Positions 26,486 through 35,285 of a DNA stretch of 37,878 nucleotides are shown here, in pieces (position 1 is the stretch's first letter; each line of letters begins with the position of its first letter). This stretch comes from Bacteroidota bacterium. Lineage in GTDB: Bacteria > Bacteroidota > Ignavibacteria > OLB7. The stretch spans positions 24,368-62,245 of the forward strand of contig JAFDZV010000015.1 of the NCBI GenBank assembly GCA_018266795.1, written 5' to 3'. The notes beneath the pieces are model-generated. The model searched no databases. It was not told the origin of the DNA and saw only the letters and a program-made list of their open reading frames with translations. The position numbers and the translations under genes are program-made.

Positions 26486-28300
26486 TCAATCCTCCATCGA
26501 AAGCACCGCAAGGAAGGCCTCCTGCGGAATCTCCACTGCGCCTACCTGTTTCATCCGCTTCTTTCCCTCCTTCTGCTTTTCGAGCAGCTTCCTCTTCCGG
26601 GAGATATCGCCGCCGTAGCACTTGGCAATCACGTCCTTGCGCAGCGCCTTGATGGTATCGCGGGCAATCACCTTCGCTCCGATGGCGGCCTGCACTGCAA
26701 TCTCGAACATCTGGCGCGGGATCAGTTCTCTCAGCTTCGTACAAAGCTTGCGGCCGTAGGCATAGGCCTTGGAGCGATGGATGATCATCGAGAGCGCATC
26801 CACCGGATCGCTGTTCAACAGGATGTCGATCTTCACCAGATCCCCCTCGCGCAGACCTATCAGCTCGTAGTCCAGCGAGGCATAGCCGCGCGATACGGAC
26901 TTCAACTTGTCGTAGAAGTCGAAGATCACTTCGGCGAGCGGAATCTCGAAGGTGATGTCGACGCGCGTGGAGGAGATATAGGTCGTGTTCCTGTAGACGC
27001 CGCGACGTTCGATGCAGAGCTTGGTGATGGCACCGATATATTCCGACGGGCAAATGATCTGGGCCTTGATGTACGGCTCCTCGATCGTCTCGATCACCCC
27101 CGGCGTTGGAAGATCGGCGGGATTATCCACCGTGATCTTCTCGCCGTTCGTCTTGGTAACCAGATACTCCACGTTCGGAATGGTTGTGACGAGAGTCTGG
27201 TCGAACTCGCGCTCGAGACGCTCCTGAACGATCTCCATGTGGAGCATGCCAAGGAAGCCGCAACGAAAGCCGAAGCCGAGCGCCGTGGACGTCTCCGGTT
27301 CGTACAGGATTGCCGAGTCGTTCAGCGACAACTTGCCCAGTGCCTCACGCAGCGATTCGTAGTCGTCCGAGTCTGCGGGGTAGATACCTGCGAACACCAT
27401 CGGCTTCACTTCGCGAAAGCCAGGTATCGGTTCGGTGGCGCCATCCTTTGCGGTTGTCACGGTGTCGCCCACCTTGGTATCCTTCACATCCTTGATGGAG
27501 GCGGTGAAGTAGCCCACGGAGCCGCACGGGATGGAGGGAGCCTTCACGCGATCCATGTGCAGCATGCCGCATTCTTCAACGTAGAACTCGCGGCCGCTGT
27601 GCATGAACTTGATCTTCTGCCCCTCGCGCAGTTCGCCGTCGAGGACACGCACATATGCAATCACGCCACGATAGCTGTCGAACAACGAATCGAAGATCAA
27701 TGCACGCAACGGCGCATCCCCAACACCGCGAGGCGAAGGAATGCGTTCGACGATCGCCTCGAGAATTTCGTCGATGCCGATGCCGGCCTTCGCAGAGGCA
27801 AGGATCATCTCCTCCTCCTTGCAGCCGATCAGATCGATCACCTGCTGCTTCACACCCGGAAGCGTGGTGGCGGCAGATGGAAGATCGATCTTGTTGATCA
27901 CCGGAATAATCTCAAGACCGGCTTCGATCGCGAGATAGAGATTGGCAATCGTCTGCGCCTCCACACCCTGCGTTGCATCAACAACCAGCAGAGCACCTTC
28001 GCACGCCGCAAGCGAGCGGGAGACCTCGTAGCTGAAGTCAACATGGCCGGGGGTGTCGATGAGATTCAGAATGAACGGGCCGCCACCGCCGCTTGCGGGT
28101 GGGCGTCTGTACTCCATCTGGATGGCATGCAGCTTGATGGTGATGCCACGTTCCTGCTCCAATGGATTGTCGTCCAGGATCTGGTTGTTGGTCATTTCTC
28201 GCGCCGTGATACGGCCGGTACGCTCAAGCAACCGGTCGGCAAGCGTGGACTTGCCGTGATCTATGTGCGCGATGATGCAGAAATTGCGAATGTGATTCAT
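26486..28300 (-). CDS. lepA: Elongation factor 4 (LepA)
   Basis: This 604-residue translational GTPase begins [20 protein letters not shown] (P-loop HIDHGKS). It continues with RGITIK (switch I), [16 protein letters not shown] and NKIDLP. Domains II to V follow, with the LepA-specific C-terminal domain ending [15 protein letters not shown]. LepA is a ribosome-associated factor acting on elongation or initiation. The start at 28300 matches the family; upstream codons lack similarity. The gene heads the long minus-strand series and is often found next to lepB, as here. Confidence 0.97.
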   Translation of the reverse strand: MNHIRNFCIIAHIDHGKSTLADRLLERTGRITAREMTNNQILDDNPLEQERGITIKLHAIQMEYRRPPASGGGGPFILNLIDTPGHVDFSYEVSRSLAACEGALLVVDATQGVEAQTIANLYLAIEAGLEIIPVINKIDLPSAATTLPGVKQQVIDLIGCKEEEMILASAKAGIGIDEILEAIVERIPSPRGVGDAPLRALIFDSLFDSYRGVIAYVRVLDGELREGQKIKFMHSGREFYVEECGMLHMDRVKAPSIPCGSVGYFTASIKDVKDTKVGDTVTTAKDGATEPIPGFREVKPMVFAGIYPADSDDYESLREALGKLSLNDSAILYEPETSTALGFGFRCGFLGMLHMEIVQERLEREFDQTLVTTIPNVEYLVTKTNGEKITVDNPADLPTPGVIETIEEPYIKAQIICPSEYIGAITKLCIERRGVYRNTTYISSTRVDITFEIPLAEVIFDFYDKLKSVSRGYASLDYELIGLREGDLVKIDILLNSDPVDALSMIIHRSKAYAYGRKLCTKLRELIPRQMFEIAVQAAIGAKVIARDTIKALRKDVIAKCYGGDISRKRKLLEKQKEGKKRMKQVGAVEIPQEAFLAVLSMED

Positions 28301-28629
28301 ACGGGCATCAGGGGGGCTCAGCGGAGCCGGTCTCTCCAGAGAATCTCGTCGATACAAAGGAGTTAAACTTAACCCCGCGGCTCCGAGTGCGCAAGGGACG
28401 TTCGGGGTGGTTGCGCCTTGTTTCCAATCGATAGTGGCGGCCGGTGGTCACGAGCCGCGGCAGTGCGGTCATCATTGCTGCGCATGCCCGGCATCGCGCA
28501 GAACATGTTGTCGATCGGCACGGCCTCGATCCCCGGCCGGAGACCGGAAGAAACGGCTGCCCCGGCATTGCGATTCGTCGCGCCGGAACGCCGGCGAGAA
28601 TGGGGGCCCAGATCACATAATCAACGCAG
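28301..28629. other. Divergent intergenic region lepA / DNA glycosylase
   Basis: I see no gene in these 329 bases. They should hold both divergent promoters. A candidate for lepA is given separately. For the glycosylase gene I see no clear TTTG/TAnnTTTG pair and no ribosome binding site. Confidence 0.5.
28364..28394 (-). promoter_or_regulatory. Candidate lepA promoter
   Basis: On the minus strand, TTG (complement of 28392-28394), a 20-base spacer and TAAGTTTA (complement of 28364-28371) fit the FCB pattern with one mismatch in the -7 box. It lies about 65 bases before the lepA start. Confidence 0.45.
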
Positions 28630-29223
28630 ATGAGAGAACGACTTCCGAGATCATTTTACCAACGCGACGCGCGCCAGGTAGCCCGTGATCTCCCGGGCCG
28701 TGTGCTGGTCACCAACATCGGTGGACATCGCACCAGCGGCATCATCACCGAGGTGGAAGCGTACCTGGGTGCTGACGACGCCGCAAGCCATACCTACCGC
28801 GGCCTCACGCAGCGCAACCGTGCGATGTACATGGTTGGCGGGCACGCATACATCTACTTCATCTACGGAATGTACTACTGCTTCAACGTGGTAACGGGCA
28901 CCGAGGGAAGTGGCGAGGCGGTGCTGGTGCGTGGTGTGGAGCCGTTGGATGGGGAGGAGACAATGCGGGAGCGGCGCGGTCTTCAGACAAAGCCTTCGAA
29001 GGATCTCGCCAACGGTCCGGGAAAGCTTGCAATCTCGCTCGGTATCGGGCCGGAACTGAATGGGACCGATCTGCTTGCAGATCCGCGCATATGGATCGAA
29101 CCCGGCGAGCGGCTTCCGGACTCGGACGTAATCACGACGCCGAGAATCGGAATCACGAAGTCGACGGAACATCACTGGCGGTGGGTACGGCGGGAGGATC
29201 ACAAAGCGAAACGCGGCCGATGA
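28630..29223 (+). CDS. 3-methyladenine DNA glycosylase (AAG/MPG family)
   Basis: This 197-residue base-excision repair glycosylase removes alkylated purines. It shows the MPG landmarks in order: FYQRDARQVARDLPGRVLV, then TEVEAYLGADDAASHTYRG, with the catalytic Glu in the EVEAY segment. The core RNRAMYMVGGHAYIYFIYG follows, then YCFNVVTG, EAVLVRGVEP and the NGPGKLAISLGI substrate-pocket region. Length is normal for bacterial members. It is a single plus-strand gene between the divergent lepA and the convergent NifU-like gene. Confidence 0.95.
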   Translation: MRERLPRSFYQRDARQVARDLPGRVLVTNIGGHRTSGIITEVEAYLGADDAASHTYRGLTQRNRAMYMVGGHAYIYFIYGMYYCFNVVTGTEGSGEAVLVRGVEPLDGEETMRERRGLQTKPSKDLANGPGKLAISLGIGPELNGTDLLADPRIWIEPGERLPDSDVITTPRIGITKSTEHHWRWVRREDHKAKRGR

Positions 29224-29262
29224 AATCCGTTCCCGGAACGCGGCAGCAGTCCGGGTTGTGGA

Positions 29263-29529
29263 TTATTTCACCCGTTCCACTCTTCTGATCTCCGGCACGC
29301 GCCAGATCAGCGCCTGCTCTACTCCGGCGCGAAGCGTCAGAATAGCCAGTGCGCAGCGCGCACATGAGCCCAGCATACGGACCTCACAGGTCCGCGTGCT
29401 TTCTTCGAATCGAACGAATTCGATATCCCCCCCATCCTTTGCAAGATAGGGGCGGATCGTTGCGATTGCATCGAGGATGCGTTGCTCGAGCCCGTCGCTG
29501 CCAGCGTTCTGATCTTCTGCGCCCGCCAT
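29263..29529 (-). CDS. NifU-like (NFU) C-terminal domain protein
   Basis: This 88-residue iron-sulfur scaffold or carrier protein has the pattern of the NifU C-terminal domain: IRPYLAKDGGDIEFVRFE, then GSCARCALAILTL with the CxxC pair at C56 and C59, and VEQALIWRVPEIRRVERV. The usual proline after the second cysteine is replaced by alanine. Single-domain proteins of this kind pass 4Fe-4S clusters to target enzymes. It lies 16 bases after the Mrp-type carrier gene on the same strand, so the two probably act together in iron-sulfur delivery. Confidence 0.88.
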   Translation of the reverse strand: MAGAEDQNAGSDGLEQRILDAIATIRPYLAKDGGDIEFVRFEESTRTCEVRMLGSCARCALAILTLRAGVEQALIWRVPEIRRVERVK

Positions 29530-29545
29530 CGGCGTCTATGATTGG

Positions 29546-30655
29546 CTATTGATCGTTTCCGATGATGATCTGCACCGGAGCCTGCTCGAGCGCCGCTGTG
29601 TTGGCAATCGAGACCTGCGCCGCAAGTGCGCGCGCAATCGAACGGATATTCTTCGCCTGTTCCGATTCCGGATTTCTCACCACATACGGTACCCCCTCGT
29701 CGCCGCCCATACGCATCTCCATCACGATGGGGATCTCGCCGAGGAACGGCACTCCCATCTCGGCAGCCGCTGCAGCTCCCCCACCATGCGAGAAGATATC
29801 GTATCGGGCACCGGTGTCCGGTGCGAGAAAGTAGCTCATGTTCTCTATCACTCCAAGCAGCGGCACCTGCACGCGCTCGAACATTTTCAGCCCCTTGCGG
29901 GCATCGGCAAGCGCAACATCCTGCGGCGTGGTAACGATCACCGCACCGGTAAGCGGAATCGTCTGCGTGAGTGTAAGCTGTATGTCGCCAGTTCCCGGGG
30001 GCATATCGAAGATCAAATAGTCCAACTCCTCCCACTCCACCTCGGCCATGAACTGCTTCAGGGCGCCGGAAGCCATCGGTCCGCGCCATATCACGGCCTG
30101 ATCCGGATCGATCAGGAATCCGATGGACATCACCTTTACGCCGTGGGCCTCCAACGGCACCAGGCGCCGTTCGCCGGCGGCGTTCTGAAACACCATCGGT
30201 CGTTGATTGGCAAGACCAAACATGAGTGGCATCGACGGACCATAGATATCGGCATCGATCAGCCCCACACGGCTTCCATCCTGCGCAAGCGCAACGGCCA
30301 GATTCGCAGCCACGGTGGACTTGCCGACTCCTCCCTTTCCCGACGCGACGGCGATCGTATTCCGAACCCCGGGCATCACGCTGTTCGCTCCGCCACGCGA
30401 GGTCACCTGCGCCGTCATCTGTACGTCAACACCAACTGCTCCAATTTCCCTGAGCGCCTGTTCTGCAGCCGCCTTCATCTGATCCTTCACCGGACATGCA
30501 GGGGTGGTCAACTGTATCCTGACGCGAACATCCGCGCCATCGATAGCAATATCCTTCACGAAGCCGAGCGAGACGATATCACGCCTGAGGTCCGGGTCGA
30601 TAATCGAAGAGAGCGCCGTCCTGATTTGCTCCTCTGTCAGCAATGTATCCGCCAT
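29546..30655 (-). CDS. Mrp/NBP35 (ApbC)-type P-loop iron-sulfur carrier
   Basis: This 369-residue ATPase starts with a DUF59 (MIP18-like) domain: ALSSIIDPDLRRDIVSLGFV and LTTPACPVKDQM. The Mrp P-loop domain follows, with the deviant Walker A VASGKGGVGKSTVAANLA, DADIYGPSMP, LIFDMPPGTGD and VTTPQDVALADA. The segment after NMSYF, where many family members carry a CxxC pair to hold a bridging cluster, reads LAPDTGARYDIF and has no cysteine. The only cysteine I see is in the DUF59 part. Cysteine-less forms exist in Bacteroidota, so this is not decay. GGAGGA lies 11 bases before the ATG, rather far. Confidence 0.92.
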   Translation of the reverse strand: MADTLLTEEQIRTALSSIIDPDLRRDIVSLGFVKDIAIDGADVRVRIQLTTPACPVKDQMKAAAEQALREIGAVGVDVQMTAQVTSRGGANSVMPGVRNTIAVASGKGGVGKSTVAANLAVALAQDGSRVGLIDADIYGPSMPLMFGLANQRPMVFQNAAGERRLVPLEAHGVKVMSIGFLIDPDQAVIWRGPMASGALKQFMAEVEWEELDYLIFDMPPGTGDIQLTLTQTIPLTGAVIVTTPQDVALADARKGLKMFERVQVPLLGVIENMSYFLAPDTGARYDIFSHGGGAAAAAEMGVPFLGEIPIVMEMRMGGDEGVPYVVRNPESEQAKNIRSIARALAAQVSIANTAALEQAPVQIIIGNDQ

Positions 30656-30918
30656 GATCTTGAATTTCCTCCAATCTCCCGCTGCCACAATCGGGATATG
30701 CCTGTCATTGCCTGCCGACACAGAGCCGGCCGAGGCAGGTTCCCGTTTCGCTCAGGTGTTCCTGCAGCCAACCGGCACCGGCAAGTCTTCAAACATAGGG
30801 AAGGGATCGGACTCTGCCGATAATAGAACGTAAGCCGGCACCCAACGGCGCGATCGCCGGCGACGGCCAACCGATGCGCATCCGTGCCCGCGAGCCTGCA
30901 GTGGGAGAGTGCCGGATG

Positions 30919-30951
30919 GGACAGAGTGTCCGTATTCCGGACACTCTGTCC
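30919..30951. repeat. 14-bp perfect inverted repeat
   Basis: GGACAGAGTGTCCG (30919-30932) pairs without mismatch with CGGACACTCTGTCC (30938-30951) across a TATTC loop. No T tract follows on either strand, so it is more likely an operator or RNA stem than a simple terminator. Confidence 0.6.
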
Positions 30952-31001
30952 GGGAATCGTACAGATCTGCCTCGATAATGAAGGTGGATCATAAAGCTAA
31001 C

Positions 31002-31038
31002 CGGGGGAGTCGCAGCATTCGATGCCGCGACTCCCCCG
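31002..31038 (-). terminator. Terminator after the SRPBCC gene
   Basis: CGGGGGAGTCGC pairs with GCGACTCCCCCG, and after one mismatch GCAT pairs with ATGC over a three-base loop. It lies 43 bases past the stop of the minus-strand gene. The following bases on the minus strand (GTTAGCTTTATG) are moderately T-rich. Confidence 0.65.
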
Positions 31039-31081
31039 ATCTATGACTGAAGAACCAAGTTGTCAAGTGCAGGTGCGCGGA

Positions 31082-31669
31082 TTATTCCTCGCTCTCCTCC
31101 TTGGCCTGTTCAACATGGGTTTTGATGCCATTGGCCTGATAGGCCAGTACTCCCAGCGCCCAGGGATGCGCAACGCCGAGCATCGTGTACGTCAATAGAA
31201 CAATCGTCTTTTCTCGATCGTCAGGATGATCTTCCAACTTGACCGTATACAGCGACGGAAAGAAGCCGGAGACCGAGGGATCTGCGATTTCAACGTCGCT
31301 TACAGTGAATTGGGAATACGGCATGTTGATCAGCACTTCGCCCATCCGGTCGAAGATGCAGCCGTTGATGGTCCTGTGAATCACATACCGCCCGCCTTCG
31401 CCCGACATGAGGGGGCCTAGATAGGTCAGGCCGGCAAAAATGGGATGATGCGAGAAGAATTTCGCCACCGAGCTGGCTGCTATCTCCCACACCTTTTCCT
31501 TGGGAGCGTTGACCTCAACCTGGACAGCGATGGTCTTCTCGGGCACGTCGAGCCTGTCGAGAAGCTCGGTATGCGTCTGATTCAGATCGGCCTCCGAGAT
31601 ATGGACATGGCCATATCTGCGACCATTGATATGCTGTACCCGTGCAGGATACCTATACGTGTAGTTCAT
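31082..31669 (-). CDS. SRPBCC/START-like domain protein
   Basis: This is a 195-residue, probably cytoplasmic protein. After an N-terminal stretch (MNYTYRYPARVQHINGRRYG), residues from about 50 on fit the SRPBCC helix-grip fold. VQVEVNAPKEKVWEIAASSV is the usual first strand and helix, followed by GEGGRYVIHR, MGEVLINMPYSQFTVSDVEI and a final long helix. This fold binds hydrophobic ligands, but no ligand or pathway is evident here. ATG 31669 was chosen because GAGAGG lies eight bases upstream; an in-frame ATG at 31747 has a poorer site. It is divergent from the L,D-transpeptidase gene. Confidence 0.75.
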   Translation of the reverse strand: MNYTYRYPARVQHINGRRYGHVHISEADLNQTHTELLDRLDVPEKTIAVQVEVNAPKEKVWEIAASSVAKFFSHHPIFAGLTYLGPLMSGEGGRYVIHRTINGCIFDRMGEVLINMPYSQFTVSDVEIADPSVSGFFPSLYTVKLEDHPDDREKTIVLLTYTMLGVAHPWALGVLAYQANGIKTHVEQAKEESEE

Positions 31670-32252
31670 GGCAGTACCTCTCACAACGTCGATCAGTGTC
31701 TCATCAATACACCGCCCCAATTGAGGTATCGAGGCGACGTTTGTCATCGTAGCATTTCCGCTTCATACCGTTCAAACTCCGTACCATCATTTTCATCTCA
31801 CGGCATCGTCATCCGTGTGTCGCAGAATCATGAACGCCTTGTAATTATTCTGACGTATCGATCGGCCGTTTGTTGAATGCAGCGTACGGCGAAGCGCAAC
31901 TCTTTCAACAGGCCGGATTCCCTCATGACTCAACGTTACCATGGGAAAACTATGCCAAAAGCTTAACGTCTCCTTAAAGTTCAACAAAAACTTTAAGTCG
32001 CGCAACTATTTGTTGCTCCTCCGGCTCAGTTCGTGCGGTACGATCACGTAACGTGACCATTCGTCTCGCTAAAGTTCACGTTGAAAGGGACGTCCAACAT
32101 GCTTTTCCTCCGAGTTCCGGCAACTCGCCCCTTTCGAATAACCCCGCATGGCAGGAATTCGTTACTTGCAACACGGAACCGGCAACTCTACCGCACTGGC
32201 ACGAGATTTCGTATGTTACACATTCCATCCCCCGTTCAGTTACTGCTTCGTT
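31670..32252. promoter_or_regulatory. Divergent control region with palindromes and TAAAGTTCA boxes
   Basis: This 583-base gap is AT-rich around 31760-32010 and has no convincing gene. CTTAAAGTT (31973-31981) and AACTTTAAG (31989-31997) form a perfect 9-bp inverted repeat. TAAAGTTCA recurs at 31975-31983 and 32070-32078. TCACGT-A-ACGTGA at 32044-32056 is a second palindrome. On the minus strand, TTTTG (complement of 31956-31960) and TAACGTTG (complement of 31931-31938) are 17 bases apart, a candidate promoter for the SRPBCC gene. The regulator is unknown. Confidence 0.4.
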
Positions 32253-33092
32253 GTGACAACACGCCATCTTCCTTGGTTTTCGCTCTGCGTTGCCACATTT
32301 GTGGCTGCGAGCTCCGTTGCGACCGCCCAGGGAGGTCTTCATCTGAGGACCGGCTACACACCATCCTTCGGCCTCCTTCGCGATACGGTCTATATCCTCG
32401 ACAGCACGTATCTCGAAATCCGGCTGGATCAGCAGAAGGTCCTCTATCACTCTCGTAGTGGTCGCGTCGAAACCTATCTCTGTTCAACAGGCACCCCCTC
32501 GATCGAGGATGGGATCGCCACGCGACAGGGCATCTTCACCATCCAGTCCAAGGCTAAGAAGACGATGTCCCAGGAGTTTCAGGTATACCTGAACTACTGG
32601 ATGGGATTCGATGGCGGCATCGGACTTCACGGACTGGACCATCGCTCCTACTACCGCTACCTTGGAAGACGCGCATCTTCTCACGGATGCGTCCGCATCA
32701 GCAACGAAACCGGCGCTCAGTTGTTCAGCAAGGTCGCAATGGGTACGGTGGTCTACGTACACTCTGGTTCACCAGCACGAATCATCGCGTTCGGTGACAG
32801 TACGATGAGTGGACTGGAACCAATATACGACATCGACAAGGGGGTGCTCAAGAGAAGATTGAGCGCGGTTGAAATCGGACGATGGGAGGATTCATCACTC
32901 GGCACCCGCCTTGTGATCCCTGCCCGCAGAAGACTTCAGGAGCGTATCGATGTCGGCAGCGTGAACCCAAAACTCGTAGCACAGTATCAGATACCGGTTC
33001 TGTCGATTCCTGTGAAGCCAATCCGTCAGGTCTTTGCCGTGCGGCTGCAGCGCGCTATTGCCAGCAAGCCAGTCAACTTCGAGGATCTCTGA
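32253..33092 (+). CDS. L,D-transpeptidase (YkuD domain), exported
   Basis: This 279-residue cell-wall enzyme, on family grounds, forms 3-3 peptidoglycan cross-links or attaches proteins to peptidoglycan. The YkuD catalytic motif is clear: GIGLHGLD, then 14 residues later SSHGCVRISN with the nucleophilic cysteine, and later MGTVVYVHSG. GTG at 32253 gives MTTRHLPWFSLCVATFVAAS, a normal signal peptide ending near VATAQ. ATG 32148 would add 35 unlikely residues before it. Neither start has a visible binding site. The C-terminal 100 residues have no recognised domain. A run of nine C begins two bases after the stop codon. Confidence 0.87.
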   Translation: MTTRHLPWFSLCVATFVAASSVATAQGGLHLRTGYTPSFGLLRDTVYILDSTYLEIRLDQQKVLYHSRSGRVETYLCSTGTPSIEDGIATRQGIFTIQSKAKKTMSQEFQVYLNYWMGFDGGIGLHGLDHRSYYRYLGRRASSHGCVRISNETGAQLFSKVAMGTVVYVHSGSPARIIAFGDSTMSGLEPIYDIDKGVLKRRLSAVEIGRWEDSSLGTRLVIPARRRLQERIDVGSVNPKLVAQYQIPVLSIPVKPIRQVFAVRLQRAIASKPVNFEDL

Positions 33093-33140
33093 TCCCCCCC
33101 CCACCTGCCGCCCGCCCATTGTGGCACGCACCCGTTCACG

Positions 33141-34010
33141 TTAACAGGCCAATACTTCACCCATATGCCCCACGGCGTGCCAGTAATCGGCGAAGCTTCG
33201 GGCCGCGACCTGGGCCTGGCCAAGCGTGCCAAACAGCCCGAACATTGTTGCGCCACTACCTGACATCAGAGCGACCTGCGCTCCTGCTCTATACAACGCT
33301 TCCTTGATTGCACCCAGCAGCGGATAGGTCTCGAACGCTGCCGGCTCGAAATCATTCCCGAGCTCCTTGCTCAATACCGAGGGATCGGCCGCACTGCGCT
33401 CCAGCAGCGACACCAGATCCGTTTCGGCGCGCTCGCCTGTGCGGGCGATGCGGGCGTACGCCCATGGCGTGGAGATGTGAATGCCGGGGTTTACCAGCAG
33501 CGCCACATACGGCAGCGCGATTGCGACGGGACGAAGCCGTTCGCCGCGTCCCCGGGCGTGAGCAATTCCGCCGCTAATGAAGAACGGCACGTCGCTTCCC
33601 AACTGGAGCCCTATCTCTTCGAGATCGCCGTTTTCCAGTTCTCGTGCGCCCCAGAGTTCCGACGCGCCGCGCAGGACGGCGGCGGCGTCGCTGCTGCCGC
33701 CGCCAAGCCCGGCTCCCATTGGAATGTGCTTTTCCAGGACGATATCCACTCCAAGGCGCGGGTTGCCGAGCCGTTGACGCAGCGCTGCGGCGGCCCGCAC
33801 GCAGAGATTGGACGCGCCGGACTCGAGTTCCGGATTGCCGGAGACGCGCAGCGTGATCTCCCCATCCAGCCGCGGCCTCAGGCTTATCCTATCGCAGACA
33901 TCCACCGTTGCGAAAACGGTGTTGATATCGTGGTACCCATCCGGACGGCGCCTGATCACCTCCAGACCCAGATTGATCTTTGCCGGAGCGCGCAGATGTA
34001 GATCGCTCAT
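33141..34010 (-). CDS. ispE: 4-diphosphocytidyl-2-C-methyl-D-erythritol kinase
   Basis: This 289-residue GHMP kinase of the MEP isoprenoid pathway phosphorylates CDP-methylerythritol. Landmarks are LRAPAKINLGLEVIRRRPDG near the start, DGYHDINTVFATVD, the ATP-binding loop PMGAGLGGGSSDAAA, VPFFISGG, and the closing MSGSGATMFGLF. The start at 34010 places MSDLHLRAPAK at the usual position. It is convergent with the L,D-transpeptidase gene and divergent from infC; the gap to infC carries an infC promoter. Confidence 0.95.
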   Translation of the reverse strand: MSDLHLRAPAKINLGLEVIRRRPDGYHDINTVFATVDVCDRISLRPRLDGEITLRVSGNPELESGASNLCVRAAAALRQRLGNPRLGVDIVLEKHIPMGAGLGGGSSDAAAVLRGASELWGARELENGDLEEIGLQLGSDVPFFISGGIAHARGRGERLRPVAIALPYVALLVNPGIHISTPWAYARIARTGERAETDLVSLLERSAADPSVLSKELGNDFEPAAFETYPLLGAIKEALYRAGAQVALMSGSGATMFGLFGTLGQAQVAARSFADYWHAVGHMGEVLAC

Positions 34011-34102
34011 TGATACAGATGTTTTGCGGCAGCTCCGGGTTTGCACTGGCATTCCGCGGAGGTTGTTGCGTAAGTTACGGTTCATTCACCGGCACGCCGC
34101 TG

Positions 34103-34134
34103 TTTTGAACTCCCGATCACAGTGTGTAATTTCG
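34103..34134 (+). promoter_or_regulatory. FCB-type promoter of infC
   Basis: TTTTG (34103-34107), a 19-base spacer and TAATTTCG (34127-34134) match the Bacteroidota promoter pattern with one mismatch. Transcription would begin near 34141, which excludes earlier in-frame starts for infC. Confidence 0.6.
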
Positions 34135-34200
34135 CGGGCTTTGCGTGCTGTAGTCTGCCCGCAGAGTCCGATATTTCGTCACAAGCAGGAGTGTAAGGCC

Positions 34201-34761
34201 ATACTCAGGAATCAAGCTCAAGGCAGAGACACGCGCAGCGGCCAGCCGCGTGTCAATCGTGAAATTCGTGCCCCGAAGGTCCGCGTTATCGATGACGCCG
34301 GTGAACAGTTGGGGATCATGTCCGCTCGCGAAGCATTGCAGATCGCCATGGATCGCGAGCTCGATTTGGTGGAGATCGCCCCGCAGGCTAATCCGCCTGT
34401 TTGCAAGATTATCGATTTCGGGAAGTTCAAGTACGAACAGCAGAAGCGCGACAAGACGCAGCGCAAGAGCCAGCATCAGCAACAGCTGAAGGAAGTGCGT
34501 CTGCATCCGCGTACCGATGAGCACGATGTGGACTTCAAGACCCGTCACGCCCGTGAGTTTCTCGGGGAGGGCCACAAGGTGAAGTTTACGGTGGTGTTCC
34601 GTGGTCGTGAGATCACGCATCAGGAGTTCGGACGTCAGTTGCTGCAGGGCATCATCGATTCGCTGGTGGAAGATGCCAAGGTGGATCAGCCGATCCGCAT
34701 CGACGGACGCAACATGTCCATGATCCTTGCTCCTGACAGTAAGAAGAAGAAGAGCGTGTAA
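34201..34761 (+). CDS. infC: Translation initiation factor IF-3, apparent AUA start
   Basis: This gives 186 residues if read from ATA at 34201. The body is typical IF-3: RVNREIRAPKVRVIDDAGEQ, LGIMSAREALQIAMDRELDL, VEIAPQANPPVCKIIDFGKF, the Lys/Gln-rich linker, VKFTVVFRGREITHQEFG and a Lys-rich end. No ATG, GTG or TTG lies between the promoter and the conserved N-terminus except a TTG at 34141, where the transcript itself should begin; the first ATG (34319) would remove about 40 conserved residues. GCAGGAG at 34185-34191, nine bases before ATA, supports this start. IF-3 genes are known for rare start codons that let IF-3 control its own translation. thrS, often upstream of infC, is absent here. 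Confidence 0.92.
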   Translation: MLRNQAQGRDTRSGQPRVNREIRAPKVRVIDDAGEQLGIMSAREALQIAMDRELDLVEIAPQANPPVCKIIDFGKFKYEQQKRDKTQRKSQHQQQLKEVRLHPRTDEHDVDFKTRHAREFLGEGHKVKFTVVFRGREITHQEFGRQLLQGIIDSLVEDAKVDQPIRIDGRNMSMILAPDSKKKKSV

Positions 34762-35046
34762 CGCCCGTTCGTATCGAGGGTTCCTGTTGCCGACGCCCGC
34801 AGGTAACGGTGCGCAGCATGTTTCCGATAGGAACTGTCAGGAAGCCGGTCATCTACGGCCCTCGCAAGACGGAGGCCCGGAGTGATCCGGCTTTTCGTCC
34901 GATCAGATTTCGTTCCGTTGAACGTAGAGTTCCCATATGCGGAGCTGCAGAACCAGCCGCCCTGTGACATGCAGCCCGGCTTTGATTGGATTGGAACCGT
35001 TAGAAGCAGCATCTCAGATAACCAGATAGAATCAACAGGAGCTTTC

Positions 35047-35241
35047 ATGCCGAAAATGAAGACGGTGAAGTCGGCTGCGAAGCGATTCAAGGTGACGGCA
35101 TCCGGCCACCTGAAGCACGAGAAGGCGAATCGCAGCCACATCCTTACGAAGAAGGCGCCCAAGCGTCTGCGCCAGCTTCGCAAGGCGGATATCGTGGGCT
35201 CGAACGACGAGGCCCGTATCAAGCGCATGCTTGGCATATAG
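35047..35241 (+). CDS. rpmI: Ribosomal protein L35
   Basis: This 64-residue large-subunit protein reads [20 protein letters not shown], then [20 protein letters not shown] and [11 protein letters not shown], the full L35 pattern. AGGAG sits five bases before the ATG. The 285-base gap after infC (34762-35046) shows no gene, and I found no convincing promoter in it; it may carry leader structures for autoregulation. Confidence 0.96.
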   Translation: MPKMKTVKSAAKRFKVTASGHLKHEKANRSHILTKKAPKRLRQLRKADIVGSNDEARIKRMLGI

Positions 35242-35285
35242 CCTGCAACGCACGTAGACGTACAACATCAGCGCACGGCGATGTG

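Larger units (their letters stand above)
30656..31081. other. Intergenic region with two large palindromes
   Basis: There is no credible gene in these 426 bases between two minus-strand genes. The region contains a 14-bp perfect hairpin (30919-30951) and a terminator-like hairpin (31002-31038), described separately, and the leader of the Mrp-type gene. Confidence 0.55.

Noticed and set aside
33094-33102. Nine-base C run just after the L,D-transpeptidase stop codon
   Set aside because: It is outside coding sequence, so slippage would not alter a protein.
33808-34200. Upstream ATG extension of infC
   Set aside because: It overlaps ispE and precedes the infC promoter; the added residues have no IF-3 similarity.
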